DNA of 64,000 bases, taken from positions 520,328-584,327 of the forward strand of contig NZ_SMNQ01000002.1 in assembly GCF_004353505.1 (NCBI RefSeq), read 5' to 3'. Below, piece after piece: positions 48,775-57,725 of the stretch. The translations under genes and the position numbers were made by a program. The DNA comes from Streptomyces sp. WAC05374 (GTDB taxonomy: Bacteria > Actinomycetota > Actinomycetes > Streptomycetales > Streptomycetaceae). Position 1 is the first letter of the stretch. Each line of letters begins with the position of its first letter. The notes under the pieces are model-generated. The model had not been told where the DNA came from. It saw only the letters and a program-made list of their open reading frames with translations, and made no database searches.

Positions 48775-49782
48775 ATGGGCGGGACCGTGCGGTGGGGCGT
48801 GCTGGCGACCGGGGGCATGGCCGCGGCGTTCACGACCGACCTGATGCGGATGCCGGACGCCGAGGTGGTGGCCGTGGCGTCGCGAACGGCCGCGTCGGCG
48901 GAGGCGTTCGCCGGGCGGTTCGGGATACCGAGGGCGTACGGGAGCTGGGACGCGCTGGCCGCCGACGAGGACGTGGACGTCGTGTACGTGGCGACGCCGC
49001 ACGCCGCGCACCGGGCGGCCGCCGGGCTGTGCCTGGAAGCGGGCAAGGCGGTGCTGTGCGAGAAGCCGTTCACCATGAACGCCCGGGAGGCGGAGGAGCT
49101 GGTGGCGCTCGCCCGGGAGCGCGGGCTGTTCCTGATGGAGGCCATGTGGATGTACTGCGGCCCCGTGATCCGCCGGCTGACCGAGCTCGTCGCGGGCGGG
49201 GCGGTCGGCGAGGTCCGGTCCGTCCACGCGGACTTCGGGCTGGTCGGGCCGGCCGACCCCGGTCACCGGCTGCGCGACCCGGCCGTCGGCGGCGGCGCGC
49301 TGCTGGACCTCGGGGTGTACCCGGTGTCGTTCGCGCACCTGCTGCTGGGCGAGCCCGACCGCGTGAGCGCGCACGCGCTGCTGTCGCCGGAGGGCGTCGA
49401 CCTGAACACGGGGATGCTGCTGGGCTGGGACTCGGGCGCCACGGCGCTGCTGTCGTGCTCGATCGTGGCGGACACGCCGCTGACCGCGTCGGTGTCGGGG
49501 ACGGAGGGCCGGATCGAGTTCTCCCACGGCTTCTACCGGCCGGAGGGGTTCACGCTGCACCGCCGGGGCCGGGAGCCGGAGGGGTTCACGGTGGCGGGGC
49601 GGCGCGACAGCCTCCAGCACGAGGCGGCGGAGGTGATGCGGTGCCTGCGGGCGGGCGAGACCGAGTCGCCGCTGGTGCCCCTGGACGGGACGCTGGCGGT
49701 GATGCGGACGCTCGACGCGGTGCGCGACCGCGTCGGCGTCCGCTATCCCGCCGACGCCGAGGGCGCCGTCACACGGGCTTGA
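48775..49782 (+). CDS. Gfo/Idh/MocA-family oxidoreductase
   Basis: A 335-residue NAD(P)-dependent sugar or polyol dehydrogenase-like enzyme. The Rossmann fold begins VRWGVLATGGMAAAFTTDLMRMPDAEVVAVASR. EKP in LCEKPFTMN is the conserved Lys-Pro, and LMEAMWMYCGPVIRRL and GALLDLGVYPVSFAHLLLG complete the family. It is closest by eye to the dimeric dihydrodiol dehydrogenase-like branch. Divergent from the pump; its end overlaps the PhoD gene by 14 bp. Confidence 0.88.
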   Translation: MGGTVRWGVLATGGMAAAFTTDLMRMPDAEVVAVASRTAASAEAFAGRFGIPRAYGSWDALAADEDVDVVYVATPHAAHRAAAGLCLEAGKAVLCEKPFTMNAREAEELVALARERGLFLMEAMWMYCGPVIRRLTELVAGGAVGEVRSVHADFGLVGPADPGHRLRDPAVGGGALLDLGVYPVSFAHLLLGEPDRVSAHALLSPEGVDLNTGMLLGWDSGATALLSCSIVADTPLTASVSGTEGRIEFSHGFYRPEGFTLHRRGREPEGFTVAGRRDSLQHEAAEVMRCLRAGETESPLVPLDGTLAVMRTLDAVRDRVGVRYPADAEGAVTRA

Positions 49783-51418
49783 GGCCCGGGTCGCCCGCCT
49801 CGGTCACGAAGGACGCGGCCGTGGTGACCGGTGCGCCGGGTGTCGTCACGGCCGGGACGGTCCGGAAGTCGGCCCGGGCGTGCTCGCCGGTCAGGGTGAC
49901 CCTCAGGTAGCCGCGCCGCCCGTTGTAGAACCGCAGGTGCGGGTTGGCCCGGGTGAGGTTGTCCCAGTTGGCGGGCCGGTCGGCGCCGTCCTTGCCGCTC
50001 GCGATGGACGTGGCGACGAGCTCGGTGCCGACGGTGCGCGAGGCCGGGTCGTCGAAGTCGGCCTTCAGGTCGAAGGCGTACCCGACGTGCACGTCGCCGG
50101 TCAGGACGACGAGGTTCTCGATCCCGGCCGCCGCCGCACCGGCCAGGACGCGTCCGCGTGAGGCGGGGTAGCCGTCCCAGGCGTCCATGGACAGCTTGAA
50201 GTCGGGCGTGGGGACGTTGCGCCTCTGCGCGAAGGTGACCTGCTGCGGGACGACGTTCCACACCGCGCGGGAATCCCGCCAGCCGTCGAGCAGCCACCGT
50301 TCCTGCTCGGGGCCGGTCATGGTGCGCGAGGGGTCCTCGGACTCGGGTCCGGGCGTCTGCCAGCCGTCGCCGTACGCCTGGTCGGAGCGGTACTGACGGG
50401 TGTCGAGGATGTCGAACTGCGCGAGGCGCCCGAACCGCAGCCGCCGGTACAGCCGCATGTCGGGGCCGGTGGGCCGCTGGGGGGCGCGCAGCGGCTGGTT
50501 CTCCCAGTAGGCGCGGTACGCGGCGGCCCTGCGCAGCAGGAACTCCTCGGGCGGTACGTCGTTCTCGGGGGTCCCGCCCGCGTAGTTGTTCTCCGTCTCG
50601 TGGTCGTCCCAGGTGACGACGAAGGGGTGCGCGGCGTGCGCGGCCCTGAGGTCCGGGTCGGACTTGTACAGGCCGTAGCGCAGCCGGTAGTCCTCCAGGG
50701 TCACGGTCTCGCGGTTGAAGTGGGCGGGGAGCCTGCGGTCGGTGTAGGCGCGGGCTCCGCCGGTGGCGTTGACGGCGTACTCGTACAGGTAGTCGCCGAG
50801 GTGGAAAACGGCGTGGAGGTCCTCGGCGGCGAGGTGCCCGTACGCCGTGAAGTAGCCGTCGTGGTACGCCTGGCAGGAGGCGGCGGCCAGTCGCAGCTCG
50901 CCGGGCCGGGCGCCGGGGAGGGGCGCGGTGCGGGTGCGGCCGACCGGGCTGATCCAGCTTCCGGCGCGGAAGCGGTAGTGGTAGACGCGGTCCGCGCCGA
51001 GGCCGGGGACCTCGACGTGCACGCTGTGGTCGAGCTCGGGGTGGGCGGTGGCCTGTCCGCGTCTGACGACGCGGGTGAACCGGGCGTCGTGGGCGAGTTC
51101 CCACTGGACCCGGACGCGGGCCCGGGGCATGCCGCTGCCCGGCTCGTAGGGGCGGGGCGCGAGGCGCGTCCACAGCAGCACGGAGCCGGGCAGCGGGTCG
51201 CCCGAGGCCACGCCGAGCGTGAACGGGTCCTCGGTGATCCTCCGGGCGTCGGCCTCGGCGGCGTGGGCGGTGCCGGGCAGGTTCACCGAGAAGGCGAGCG
51301 CGGCCGCGGCCCCGGTGGCGGTGAGCACGCCGCGGCGGCTCAGGTGGCGGGCGGCGGCGCGGAGTTCGGGCGCGTGCCCGGCTTCCCGCCGGGCGCTGGG
51401 ACGGTGTGCGGGCGTCAT
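49769..51418 (-). CDS. phoD: PhoD-type alkaline phosphatase/phosphodiesterase, Tat-exported
   Basis: A 549-residue secreted phosphatase. The twin-arginine signal is [28 protein letters not shown]. The N-terminal Fn3-like domain ([21 protein letters not shown]) precedes the PhoD catalytic domain: [16 protein letters not shown] (catalytic/metal Cys), [26 protein letters not shown] (DDHE) and [15 protein letters not shown] (GDVH). It releases phosphate from phosphodiesters using Ca2+/Fe3+ in the family. A Pho-box-like sequence upstream is too weak to call. Start ATG 51418. Confidence 0.93.
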   Translation of the reverse strand: MTPAHRPSARREAGHAPELRAAARHLSRRGVLTATGAAAALAFSVNLPGTAHAAEADARRITEDPFTLGVASGDPLPGSVLLWTRLAPRPYEPGSGMPRARVRVQWELAHDARFTRVVRRGQATAHPELDHSVHVEVPGLGADRVYHYRFRAGSWISPVGRTRTAPLPGARPGELRLAAASCQAYHDGYFTAYGHLAAEDLHAVFHLGDYLYEYAVNATGGARAYTDRRLPAHFNRETVTLEDYRLRYGLYKSDPDLRAAHAAHPFVVTWDDHETENNYAGGTPENDVPPEEFLLRRAAAYRAYWENQPLRAPQRPTGPDMRLYRRLRFGRLAQFDILDTRQYRSDQAYGDGWQTPGPESEDPSRTMTGPEQERWLLDGWRDSRAVWNVVPQQVTFAQRRNVPTPDFKLSMDAWDGYPASRGRVLAGAAAAGIENLVVLTGDVHVGYAFDLKADFDDPASRTVGTELVATSIASGKDGADRPANWDNLTRANPHLRFYNGRRGYLRVTLTGEHARADFRTVPAVTTPGAPVTTAASFVTEAGDPGLKPV

Positions 51419-51540
51419 GGGCCCCTCCCCTGGTGGCGTGTGTCGGGGGCATCCCACCACCACCGGTTGTCGGGTACACAACATCCACATGGCGGCCATA
51501 TGAGGTCCGCGTGCCGGACTCTCCCGTACGCTGCGGCCCC

Positions 51541-52293
51541 ATGAGCGCTGTGCGGAGGATCGCGGTGGTGACGGGGGCCGGCTCGGGGATCGGCCGGAGC
51601 GTGGCCCTGGCGCTGGCCGAGGACGGCTGGGAGCTCGCCCTGGCGGGGCGCCGGGCGCGGCCGCTGGAGGAGACGGCGGCCCTCACTGGTACGGACGCCC
51701 TCTGCGTGCCCACCGACGTGACGGCGCCCGAGGCGGTGACGGCCCTGTTCGCGGCGGTCCGGGACCGGTTCGGCCGCGTGGACCTGCTGTTCAACAACGC
51801 GGGCACCTTCGCCGGGGGCGGCACTCCGGTCGAGGACCTGGATTACGAGACGTGGCGGGCGGTCGTCGACGTCAACCTGACGGGCGCTTTCCTGTGCGCG
51901 CAGGCGGCGTACCGCCACATGAAGGAGCAGTCGCCGCGGGGCGGCCGGATCATCAACAACGGCTCCATCTCGGCGCACGTGCCGAGGCCGCACTCGGTCG
52001 CGTACACGGCGACCAAGCACGCCATGACGGGCCTGACCAAGTCGCTCTCCCTGGACGGCCGCCCCTACCGCATCGCCTGCGGCCAGATCGACATCGGCAA
52101 CGCGGCGACGGACATGACGCGGCGCATGGAGACCGGCATCCTCCAGGCGAACGGCGAGACGGCCGTCGAGCCGGTCATGGACGCGGCGGACGTGGCCCGG
52201 ACGGTGGCCCACATGGCCGCCCTGCCGCTGGAGGCCAACGTCCAGTTCGCCACGGTGATGGCCACGGCGATGCCCTACATCGGCCGCGGCTGA
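51541..52293 (+). CDS. Short-chain dehydrogenase/reductase
   Basis: A 250-residue SDR. The cofactor motif is [16 protein letters not shown] follows (LLFNNAGTF), and the catalytic triad is Ser in [11 protein letters not shown], Tyr and Lys in [11 protein letters not shown] basic residue in [10 protein letters not shown] suggests NADP(H). The substrate is unknown. The ATG at 51541 has no ribosome site but TACGCT (51527-51532) 8 bases upstream, so a leaderless mRNA is likely. Confidence 0.9.
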   Translation: MSAVRRIAVVTGAGSGIGRSVALALAEDGWELALAGRRARPLEETAALTGTDALCVPTDVTAPEAVTALFAAVRDRFGRVDLLFNNAGTFAGGGTPVEDLDYETWRAVVDVNLTGAFLCAQAAYRHMKEQSPRGGRIINNGSISAHVPRPHSVAYTATKHAMTGLTKSLSLDGRPYRIACGQIDIGNAATDMTRRMETGILQANGETAVEPVMDAADVARTVAHMAALPLEANVQFATVMATAMPYIGRG

Positions 52294-52329
52294 CCCCGCC
52301 CCGGCGCCGCGGGACGGGCCGGTCGGGCG

Positions 52330-52653
52330 CTACGCCTGGCCCGTCTCGAAGCGGCCGACCTTCCCGTCCTCGACGACGAACCGCCACGCCGTGCGCATCT
52401 CGCCCCAGGTGTCGTTGCGGTACCGGGCGACCAGGGCGAGGCCGTCGGCCTGCTGGGACTCCACGTCCATGTGCCCGTTGGCCGAGAAGATCTCGCGTTC
52501 GGCCCACTGCCGCAGGTCCCGGTCGGAGCCGTCGTCGGACATGGTGGCGCCGGGTGCGAGCGCGGCGTAGAACGCCCGCTGGTCACCTGCGTTGACCGCC
52601 GCGACGAAGGCGCGTACGGCCGGGTCGCTGAGCTGGTCCGCGGGGATGGTCAC
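52330..52653 (-). CDS. SnoaL/NTF2-like protein
   Basis: A 107-residue single-domain alpha+beta barrel: DPAVRAFVAAVNAGDQRAFYAALAPGATMSDDGSDRDLRQWAEREIFSANGHMDV, then RYRNDTWGEMRTAWRFVVEDGKVGRFETGQA. This is the NTF2-like pattern used by SnoaL-type cyclases, isomerases and many uncharacterised proteins. AAGGAG precedes the GTG start at 52653. Function is open. Confidence 0.82.
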   Translation of the reverse strand: MTIPADQLSDPAVRAFVAAVNAGDQRAFYAALAPGATMSDDGSDRDLRQWAEREIFSANGHMDVESQQADGLALVARYRNDTWGEMRTAWRFVVEDGKVGRFETGQA

Positions 52654-52822
52654 GGTGTCTCCTTGCGTACGGGTACGAGGCTGTCCCAGCCGTACCTCCC
52701 CGTACCCCGCTTCCCGTGGACCTTGCGCCACCCGTGGCGCGTCAGCGCGCCGTCCCGGCGGACGGGTGAACGGGCCGTGTCCCGGCCGCCGGTGGCCGTG
52801 CCCGGGGCGGACCATCGGCCGC

Positions 52823-53206
52823 ATGAACGCCGTCAGCCAGGTCTTCGCCCTCATCGCCGCGGCGGTCCACGTCTTCGTATGGCCGCTGGAGAGCTTCCTC
52901 TACGGCCGTCCGTGGGTGCGTGTCTTCCTCACCGGGAGCACGGCGGACGCGCCCGAGGTCCGGCTGTGGCGGTTCAACGTCGGGTTCTACAACCTGTTCC
53001 TGGCGCTCGGGCTGGTCGCCGGGTTCGTCGCGCTGCGCCTGGGGCACGAGACCACCGGCCGCGCCCTGATCACGTACGTCTCGGCCTTCATGATCGGTGG
53101 CGGGATCATGCTCCTCGTCTCCGACCCCGGGCTGTGGCGCGGCTCCCTGGGGCAGGCGGGCCCGCCCCTCGTCGTCCTGCTCGCCGACCTCGCCGCGCGG
53201 GCCTAG
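52823..53206 (+). CDS. DUF1304 membrane protein
   Basis: A 127-residue protein with four TM helices (VFALIAAAVHVFVWPLESFLYG, FNVGFYNLFLALGLVAGFVAL, ALITYVSAFMIGGGIMLLVSD, GPPLVVLLADLAARA). The early HVFVWPLESFLYGRP and WRFNVGFYNLFLALG match DUF1304, whose function is unknown. Its stop overlaps the convergent SRPBCC gene by 4 bp. Confidence 0.85.
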   Translation: MNAVSQVFALIAAAVHVFVWPLESFLYGRPWVRVFLTGSTADAPEVRLWRFNVGFYNLFLALGLVAGFVALRLGHETTGRALITYVSAFMIGGGIMLLVSDPGLWRGSLGQAGPPLVVLLADLAARA

Positions 53207-53688
53207 GCGTCGCCCGGGCGCCGTTCGCACGCCGCCGCCACGTCCGCCAGGTCGCGCTCGACCGCCCTGGCCACTGCCCGGCGGCCGATGCCGCCCAGGA
53301 GCCTGGCGAGGAGGCCGCCGATGCCACCGCTCGGGGGGCGCGCGGAGAACGACGACCGCACCAGCGTCCGTCCCGGCGCGGTCTCGCGGACCGTGAACTC
53401 GGAGACGTAGTGCGTACCGCGCGAGTCGGCCTCCACGACGTAGCGGGAGGGGGCCTGGCAGGCGGTGACGTACAGCTCCTCGGTGGCCTCCTTCCCGAAC
53501 ATCCGGCGCGTCTCGCGCCACCGGGTGCCGGTCTGGAAGGGCCCTTCGGTGAGTACCTCCACCCGGGTGACGCCGCTCAGCGTGCCGGGCAGGCCGTGCA
53601 GGTCGGTGAGCGCCTCCCACACACGGTCGCGCGGGGCGGCGATGTGCCGTTCGGCGGTGACGGCGGTGACCTGTGGTGTGTGGTCCAT
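53203..53688 (-). CDS. SRPBCC/START-fold protein
   Basis: A 161-residue polyketide-cyclase/START-like protein: VTAERHIAAPRDRVWEALTDLHGLPGTLSGVTRVEVLTEGPFQTGTRWRETRRMFGKEATEELYVTACQAPSRYVVEA. The RVWEALTD start and the hydrophobic-ligand cavity pattern are typical. It could bind a lipid or aromatic ligand. It is divergent from the LanKC gene with a 205-bp gap that contains no convincing precursor peptide. Confidence 0.83.
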   Translation of the reverse strand: MDHTPQVTAVTAERHIAAPRDRVWEALTDLHGLPGTLSGVTRVEVLTEGPFQTGTRWRETRRMFGKEATEELYVTACQAPSRYVVEADSRGTHYVSEFTVRETAPGRTLVRSSFSARPPSGGIGGLLARLLGGIGRRAVARAVERDLADVAAACERRPGDA

Positions 53689-53893
53689 GTCCGGATTGTC
53701 ACCGAACCCGCGCGGTGGCGCGCGGACCGGGACCGTCCGCCCGGCGGCATGGGCGTTCCTCCCGCCCCGGGGGTCACTCGGACCATCGCACACGGGAGGA
53801 ACAGTGGTGTTCCCGCGGTGGTGGGCTCTGCGATCCTCACTAGTGTCCCCGGGCGGATGCGGGCACGAGCCCGGGCCAGGAGCGGAGACCGAC

Positions 53894-56590
53894 GTGGATA
53901 CGCGTCACGAGGGTTACTGCCTGACAGACCCCTTCTTCTACGACACGCCCCACCGTGCCGACGGGACGGCCGGCCCCTTTCCGGGCGGCGGCCCCTTTCC
54001 GGGCGGCGGCCCCCTTCCGGACGGCGGCCTCCCCGGCGACACCGGCGGCGACTTCGCACAGGCCCGGTGGCCGGTGCCGGACACGTGGACGCGGTACGAG
54101 AGGGGCCCGTGGGTGGTCTGCCTGCCCGGCGGCGCCGAGCCGCCCGCGCAGGGGTGGCAGATCCACGTCTCGGCGTGCCCGGACAACGCGCGGGACGTCC
54201 TCGACGCGCTATGGGACCACTGCGTCCCCCGGCGCATCGCCTTCGCGTTCCTCCGCGGCACCGAGGCCCTGTTCGACGCCAACGGCAAGTACGCGCCGCG
54301 CGAGACGAGCGGCACGTTCGCGACGGTCCACCCGGTGGACGAGGCGGCGCTGGAGCGGGCGCTCACCGGCCTCGACCGCGTCCTGCGCGGCCGGCCCGGC
54401 CCGTACGTCCCGGGAACCCTGCGCTGGGCGTCCGGGCCGCTGTACGTCAGGTACGGCGGCTTCGCCCGGCGGTACTGCGCCTCGCCCGCGACGGGCGAGA
54501 CGGTGCCGGCGATCGAGGACGGCGCCGGCCGGCTCGTACCGGACACGCGGGCGGAGCACTTCGAGGTCCCCGGCTGGGTGACGCTCCCCGCCTTCCTCGC
54601 GCCCCACGCCGCCGCCGAACGGGCCGGACGGGTCCCCGCCGGACTGCCCTACCGGACCGGGAGGGCGCTGCACCTGTCCAACGGCGGCGGCCTGTACGCC
54701 GGTCAGGACGTGCGCACCGGGGAGCGCGTCGTCCTGAAGGAGGCGTGGCCGTACGCGGGCCTCACTGCGGACGGGGCGGACGCGGTCACCAGGCTGCACC
54801 GCGAACGCGCGACCCTGGAGCGGCTGGCCGGCCTGGACTGCGTACCCGCGCTGCGCGACCACCTCGTCCTGGCGGACCGCCACGTCCTGGTGGAGGAGTT
54901 CGTCGACGGGCAGCCGCTCGCGGACGTGCTCCGCGAGCGGTACCCGCTGGCGGAGTCGGACGGCGACGACACGGCGGCCGTCGCCTACACCTCCTGGGCC
55001 GTCGACCTGGCCGGCCGCGTGGAGCGGGCGGTGGCCGCCGTGCACGCCCGGGGTGTGGTCCTCGGCGACGTCCACCCGTCCAACATCCTGGTCCGCCCCG
55101 ACGGCCGGGTGGTGCTGATCGACTTCGAGGGCGCGGCGGACGCGGCGGAGGAGCGGCCGCAGTTGCTGGCCGCACCGGGGTTCGCGGCGCCGGAGGACCG
55201 CACCGGTCCCGGCGTCGACCACTACGCCCTGGCGTGCCTGCGCCTGCACATGTTCATGCCGCTGACCCCGCTGATCGGGCTGGACACGGCCAAGGCGGGG
55301 CACCTGGCGGCGGAGGCCCGCCGGGTGTTCCCGGTGCCCGCCGCCTTCCTGGAGCGGGCCGTGCGCGTCATCACGGGCGACGGCGGTGGTACGGCGGTGA
55401 CGGCGAGCGGGCCACTCACGCGGCCCGGCCCCGGCGGCTGGCCGCGCATCAGGGAGTCGCTGGCCGCCGCCGTCACGGACGCCGCCACCCCGGAGCGTGA
55501 CGACCGGCTCTTCCCGGGCGACATCGAGCAGTTCCGGGCGCCGGGCGGGGGCCTGGGCATCGCGTACGGCGCCGCCGGTGTGCTGTACGCGCTGGACGTG
55601 ACCGGCGCCGGGCACCGCCCGGAGCACGAGGAGTGGCTGGTGCGCCACGCGCTCGGCGCGGAGCCCGGGACCCGGCCCGGCTTCTACGACGGTCTGCACG
55701 GGGTCGCCTACGTGCTCGACCGCCTCGGTCACCGCGACGAGGCCCTGCGGGTGCTCGCCCGGTGCACCGGCGAGGACCGGTGGCGGGACCTGGGCCTCGG
55801 GCTGCACGGCGGGCTGGCGGGCATCGGCCTGAACCTCCGGCACTTCGCGGCCGTCACCGGCGACGCCGCGTTCCACGACGCCGCCATGGGCGTCGCGCGG
55901 GAGGTGGCCGCCCGGCTCGGCCCGGCCGGCGGCGTGCCGGCGACCAGCGGCGGCGGGCACCCGTACGCCGGGCTGATGCACGGCTCCTCGGGGCCCGCGC
56001 TGCTGTTCGTCCACCTGTACGAGCACACCGGCGACCCGGCCTTCCTCGACCTGGCCGCCACCGCCCTCGACCAGGACCTGCGCCGCTGCGTCGTGCGCAG
56101 GAACGGCGGGCTGCACGTCAACGAGGGCTGGCGGACCGTGCCGTACCTCGCCGAGGGCAGCGCGGGCATCGGACTCGTCCTGGACGACTACCTCGCGCAC
56201 CGTGCGGAGGACCGGTTCGTCACGGCGGCCGCCGAGATACGCCGGGCGGCGTCGGCGCAGTTCTCCGCCGAGTCGGGGCTCTTCCGGGGCACGGCCGGCA
56301 TGATCCTCCACCTCGGCCGCGCCCACCCACCCGGCACGGCCGCCGAGCGGGACCCCGAGGTGGCCGGGCATGTGCGCCACCTGTCGCGGCAGGCCCTGAC
56401 CCACCGCGGCCACCTGGTCTTCCCCGGCGAGCGGCTCCTGCGGCTCTCGCTGGACCTGGCCACCGGCAACGCCGGCGTGCTGCTCGCCCTGGGCGCCGCC
56501 TTCCACGACGCCCCCGTGCACCTGCCGTTCCTGGCCCGGCCCGCGGCGCCGTCCGCCGTCACACCCAGCCGGACTCCCGGGCGATCCTGA
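53894..56590 (+). CDS. Class III lanthipeptide synthetase (RamC/LanKC-like)
   Basis: An 898-residue three-domain enzyme that phosphorylates, dehydrates and cyclises a precursor peptide. Residues 1-210 are the lyase domain (GYCLTDPFFYDTP start). About 240-530 form a Ser/Thr kinase, with Lys in RVVLKEAWPY, GDVHPSNIL near 390 and DFE near 410. About 550-898 form the LanC-like domain, with GLHGGLAGIGLNL and GLMHGSSGPALL. The zinc Cys/His ligands of class IV LanL are missing (EGWRTVPYLAEGSAGIG), indicating class III. The GTG at 53894 fits homologs; an in-frame GTG at 53804 with GGGAGGA is possible. No LanA gene is visible nearby. Confidence 0.88.
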   Translation: MDTRHEGYCLTDPFFYDTPHRADGTAGPFPGGGPFPGGGPLPDGGLPGDTGGDFAQARWPVPDTWTRYERGPWVVCLPGGAEPPAQGWQIHVSACPDNARDVLDALWDHCVPRRIAFAFLRGTEALFDANGKYAPRETSGTFATVHPVDEAALERALTGLDRVLRGRPGPYVPGTLRWASGPLYVRYGGFARRYCASPATGETVPAIEDGAGRLVPDTRAEHFEVPGWVTLPAFLAPHAAAERAGRVPAGLPYRTGRALHLSNGGGLYAGQDVRTGERVVLKEAWPYAGLTADGADAVTRLHRERATLERLAGLDCVPALRDHLVLADRHVLVEEFVDGQPLADVLRERYPLAESDGDDTAAVAYTSWAVDLAGRVERAVAAVHARGVVLGDVHPSNILVRPDGRVVLIDFEGAADAAEERPQLLAAPGFAAPEDRTGPGVDHYALACLRLHMFMPLTPLIGLDTAKAGHLAAEARRVFPVPAAFLERAVRVITGDGGGTAVTASGPLTRPGPGGWPRIRESLAAAVTDAATPERDDRLFPGDIEQFRAPGGGLGIAYGAAGVLYALDVTGAGHRPEHEEWLVRHALGAEPGTRPGFYDGLHGVAYVLDRLGHRDEALRVLARCTGEDRWRDLGLGLHGGLAGIGLNLRHFAAVTGDAAFHDAAMGVAREVAARLGPAGGVPATSGGGHPYAGLMHGSSGPALLFVHLYEHTGDPAFLDLAATALDQDLRRCVVRRNGGLHVNEGWRTVPYLAEGSAGIGLVLDDYLAHRAEDRFVTAAAEIRRAASAQFSAESGLFRGTAGMILHLGRAHPPGTAAERDPEVAGHVRHLSRQALTHRGHLVFPGERLLRLSLDLATGNAGVLLALGAAFHDAPVHLPFLARPAAPSAVTPSRTPGRS

Positions 56591-57170
56591 TCGCGTCGAT
56601 CCGGTTGCGCGCCTGGGCCTTCCTCGTGACCGCCGCCAGATGGTTGCGGACCGTGGCCACGGACAGGGACAGCCGCTCGGCGATCTCCCCCGTGGGCATG
56701 CCGTCGGCGGTCATGCGCAGCACCTCCACCTCGCGCGGGGTCAGCGGGTTGTCGCCCGCGTCGAGTGCGGCCAGCGCGAACTCGGGGTCGATGAACCGCT
56801 GCCCCCTGACCAGCTTGCGGACGCCGTGGACCAGGCGGTCGGCGGGGGCGTTCATGCTGAGGACCCCGGCGGCGCGCACGTCGAGCATGCGGCGCAGGCG
56901 TTCGGGGCTGGGCGAGGCCATCATCAGCAGCATCCGGCAGTCCGGCAGCCGCGCCGCCAGGCCGCCCCCGGCGGCGAACTCCTCGCCCTCCTCGCAGTCG
57001 ACGTCGATCACCGCCACGTCGGGCCGGCACAGCATCGCCCGCGCGAGCAGGTCACCGTTCGCCCCGGCCGCCGCCTCGGCGACGACGTCGATGTCCTCCT
57101 CCCGCGCGAGGAGAGCGGCGAGCGCTCCCCGCACCAGGCGGGTCTTCCCTACGAGAAGCACGCGGATCAC
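56559..57170 (-). CDS. NarL/FixJ-type regulator with atypical receiver
   Basis: A 203-residue two-domain regulator. The LuxR HTH is at the C-terminus (PLTPREVEVLRMTADGMPTGEIAERLSLSVATVRNHLAAVTRKAQARNRIDAIRIA). The receiver starts MIRVLLVGKTRLVRGALAALLA: the usual acidic pair after VLLV is replaced by GK, although the Asp in VAVIDVDCEEGEE is present, so normal phosphorylation is doubtful. Its 3' end overlaps the LanKC gene by 32 bp. RamR, the regulator of the SapB lanthipeptide genes, is also a NarL-type protein beside a LanKC gene, so a RamR-like role is plausible. Confidence 0.85.
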   Translation of the reverse strand: MIRVLLVGKTRLVRGALAALLAREEDIDVVAEAAAGANGDLLARAMLCRPDVAVIDVDCEEGEEFAAGGGLAARLPDCRMLLMMASPSPERLRRMLDVRAAGVLSMNAPADRLVHGVRKLVRGQRFIDPEFALAALDAGDNPLTPREVEVLRMTADGMPTGEIAERLSLSVATVRNHLAAVTRKAQARNRIDAIRIARESGWV

Positions 57171-57243
57171 GGTCGCTCCCTGCGCCCCCGGGTGACACCT
57201 GGGCCCCCACGCGATTATCTCAAGCGGGTGCGAGGTGGGGCGA

Positions 57244-57654
57244 GGCAGACGAGTCGGGCTGTACGCCGGGTTCTGTACCCCGGGACCTCGCGGTCGTCGG
57301 GGTGACGGCCATCCATCTAGGACCGGCGTTGCCGCCGGCCTCGTGCGGTCTACCCGCGGACTCGGGCGGGCAGCCCTCATGCGTCCGCGCAGGAGCACCG
57401 GGGTGCTCCCTCTTGACCTTGCTCCGGGTGGGGTTTACCTAGCTGCCCAGGTCACCCTGGGCACTGGTGGTCTCTTACACCACCGTTTCACCCTTACCGA
57501 GGACCGAGGTCCCCGGCGGTCTGTTTTCTGTGGCACTGTCCCGCGGGTCACCCCGGGTGGCCGTTAGCCACCACCCTGCCCTGTGGAGCCCGGACGTTCC
57601 TCGGGAAGATCCCCGAAGGTCTCTCCACGCGGCCGTCCGCCCGGCTCGTCTGCC
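57244..57654 (-). ncRNA. rnpB: RNase P RNA
   Basis: The catalytic RNA of ribonuclease P, read on the minus strand. The ends pair: GGCAGACGAG at the 5' end (57645-57654) with CTCGTCTGCC at the 3' end (57244-57253). Universal segments include the GAGGAACGTCCGGGCTCCAC region at 57585-57605, AGGGTGAAACGGTG near 57485-57498 and ACAGAA near 57528. Length about 410 nt matches actinobacterial type A RNase P RNA. It processes the 5' ends of tRNAs. Ends are set by the terminal helix and could be off by a few bases. Confidence 0.93.
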
Positions 57655-57688
57655 GTGCCGACCATGCTACCGGCCGTCCGGCGGGTGC

Positions 57689-57719
57689 TTGACCCTGCCG
57701 CGGCGTCAACGTTTCTACT
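57689..57719 (+). promoter_or_regulatory. MerR-type promoter/operator
   Basis: TTGACC (57689-57694) and TCTACT (57714-57719) are separated by 19 bp, the long spacer typical of MerR-controlled promoters. A TTGAC/GTCAA dyad (57689-57693 and 57705-57709) starts in the -35 and lies within the spacer. It is 7 bases before the MerR ATG. Confidence 0.5.
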
Positions 57720-57725
57720 GAGGCC

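Noticed and set aside
51419..51540. Pho box upstream of phoD
   Set aside because: The sequence around 51465-51490 has ACC-like half-sites, but spacing and bases are too far from the GTTCACC direct-repeat consensus.
53689..53893. Lanthipeptide precursor gene upstream of the LanKC gene
   Set aside because: Short frames in this gap (for example from ATG 53749) are Gly/Arg/Ala-rich, run into the LanKC gene and have no leader motif or Ser/Cys core.
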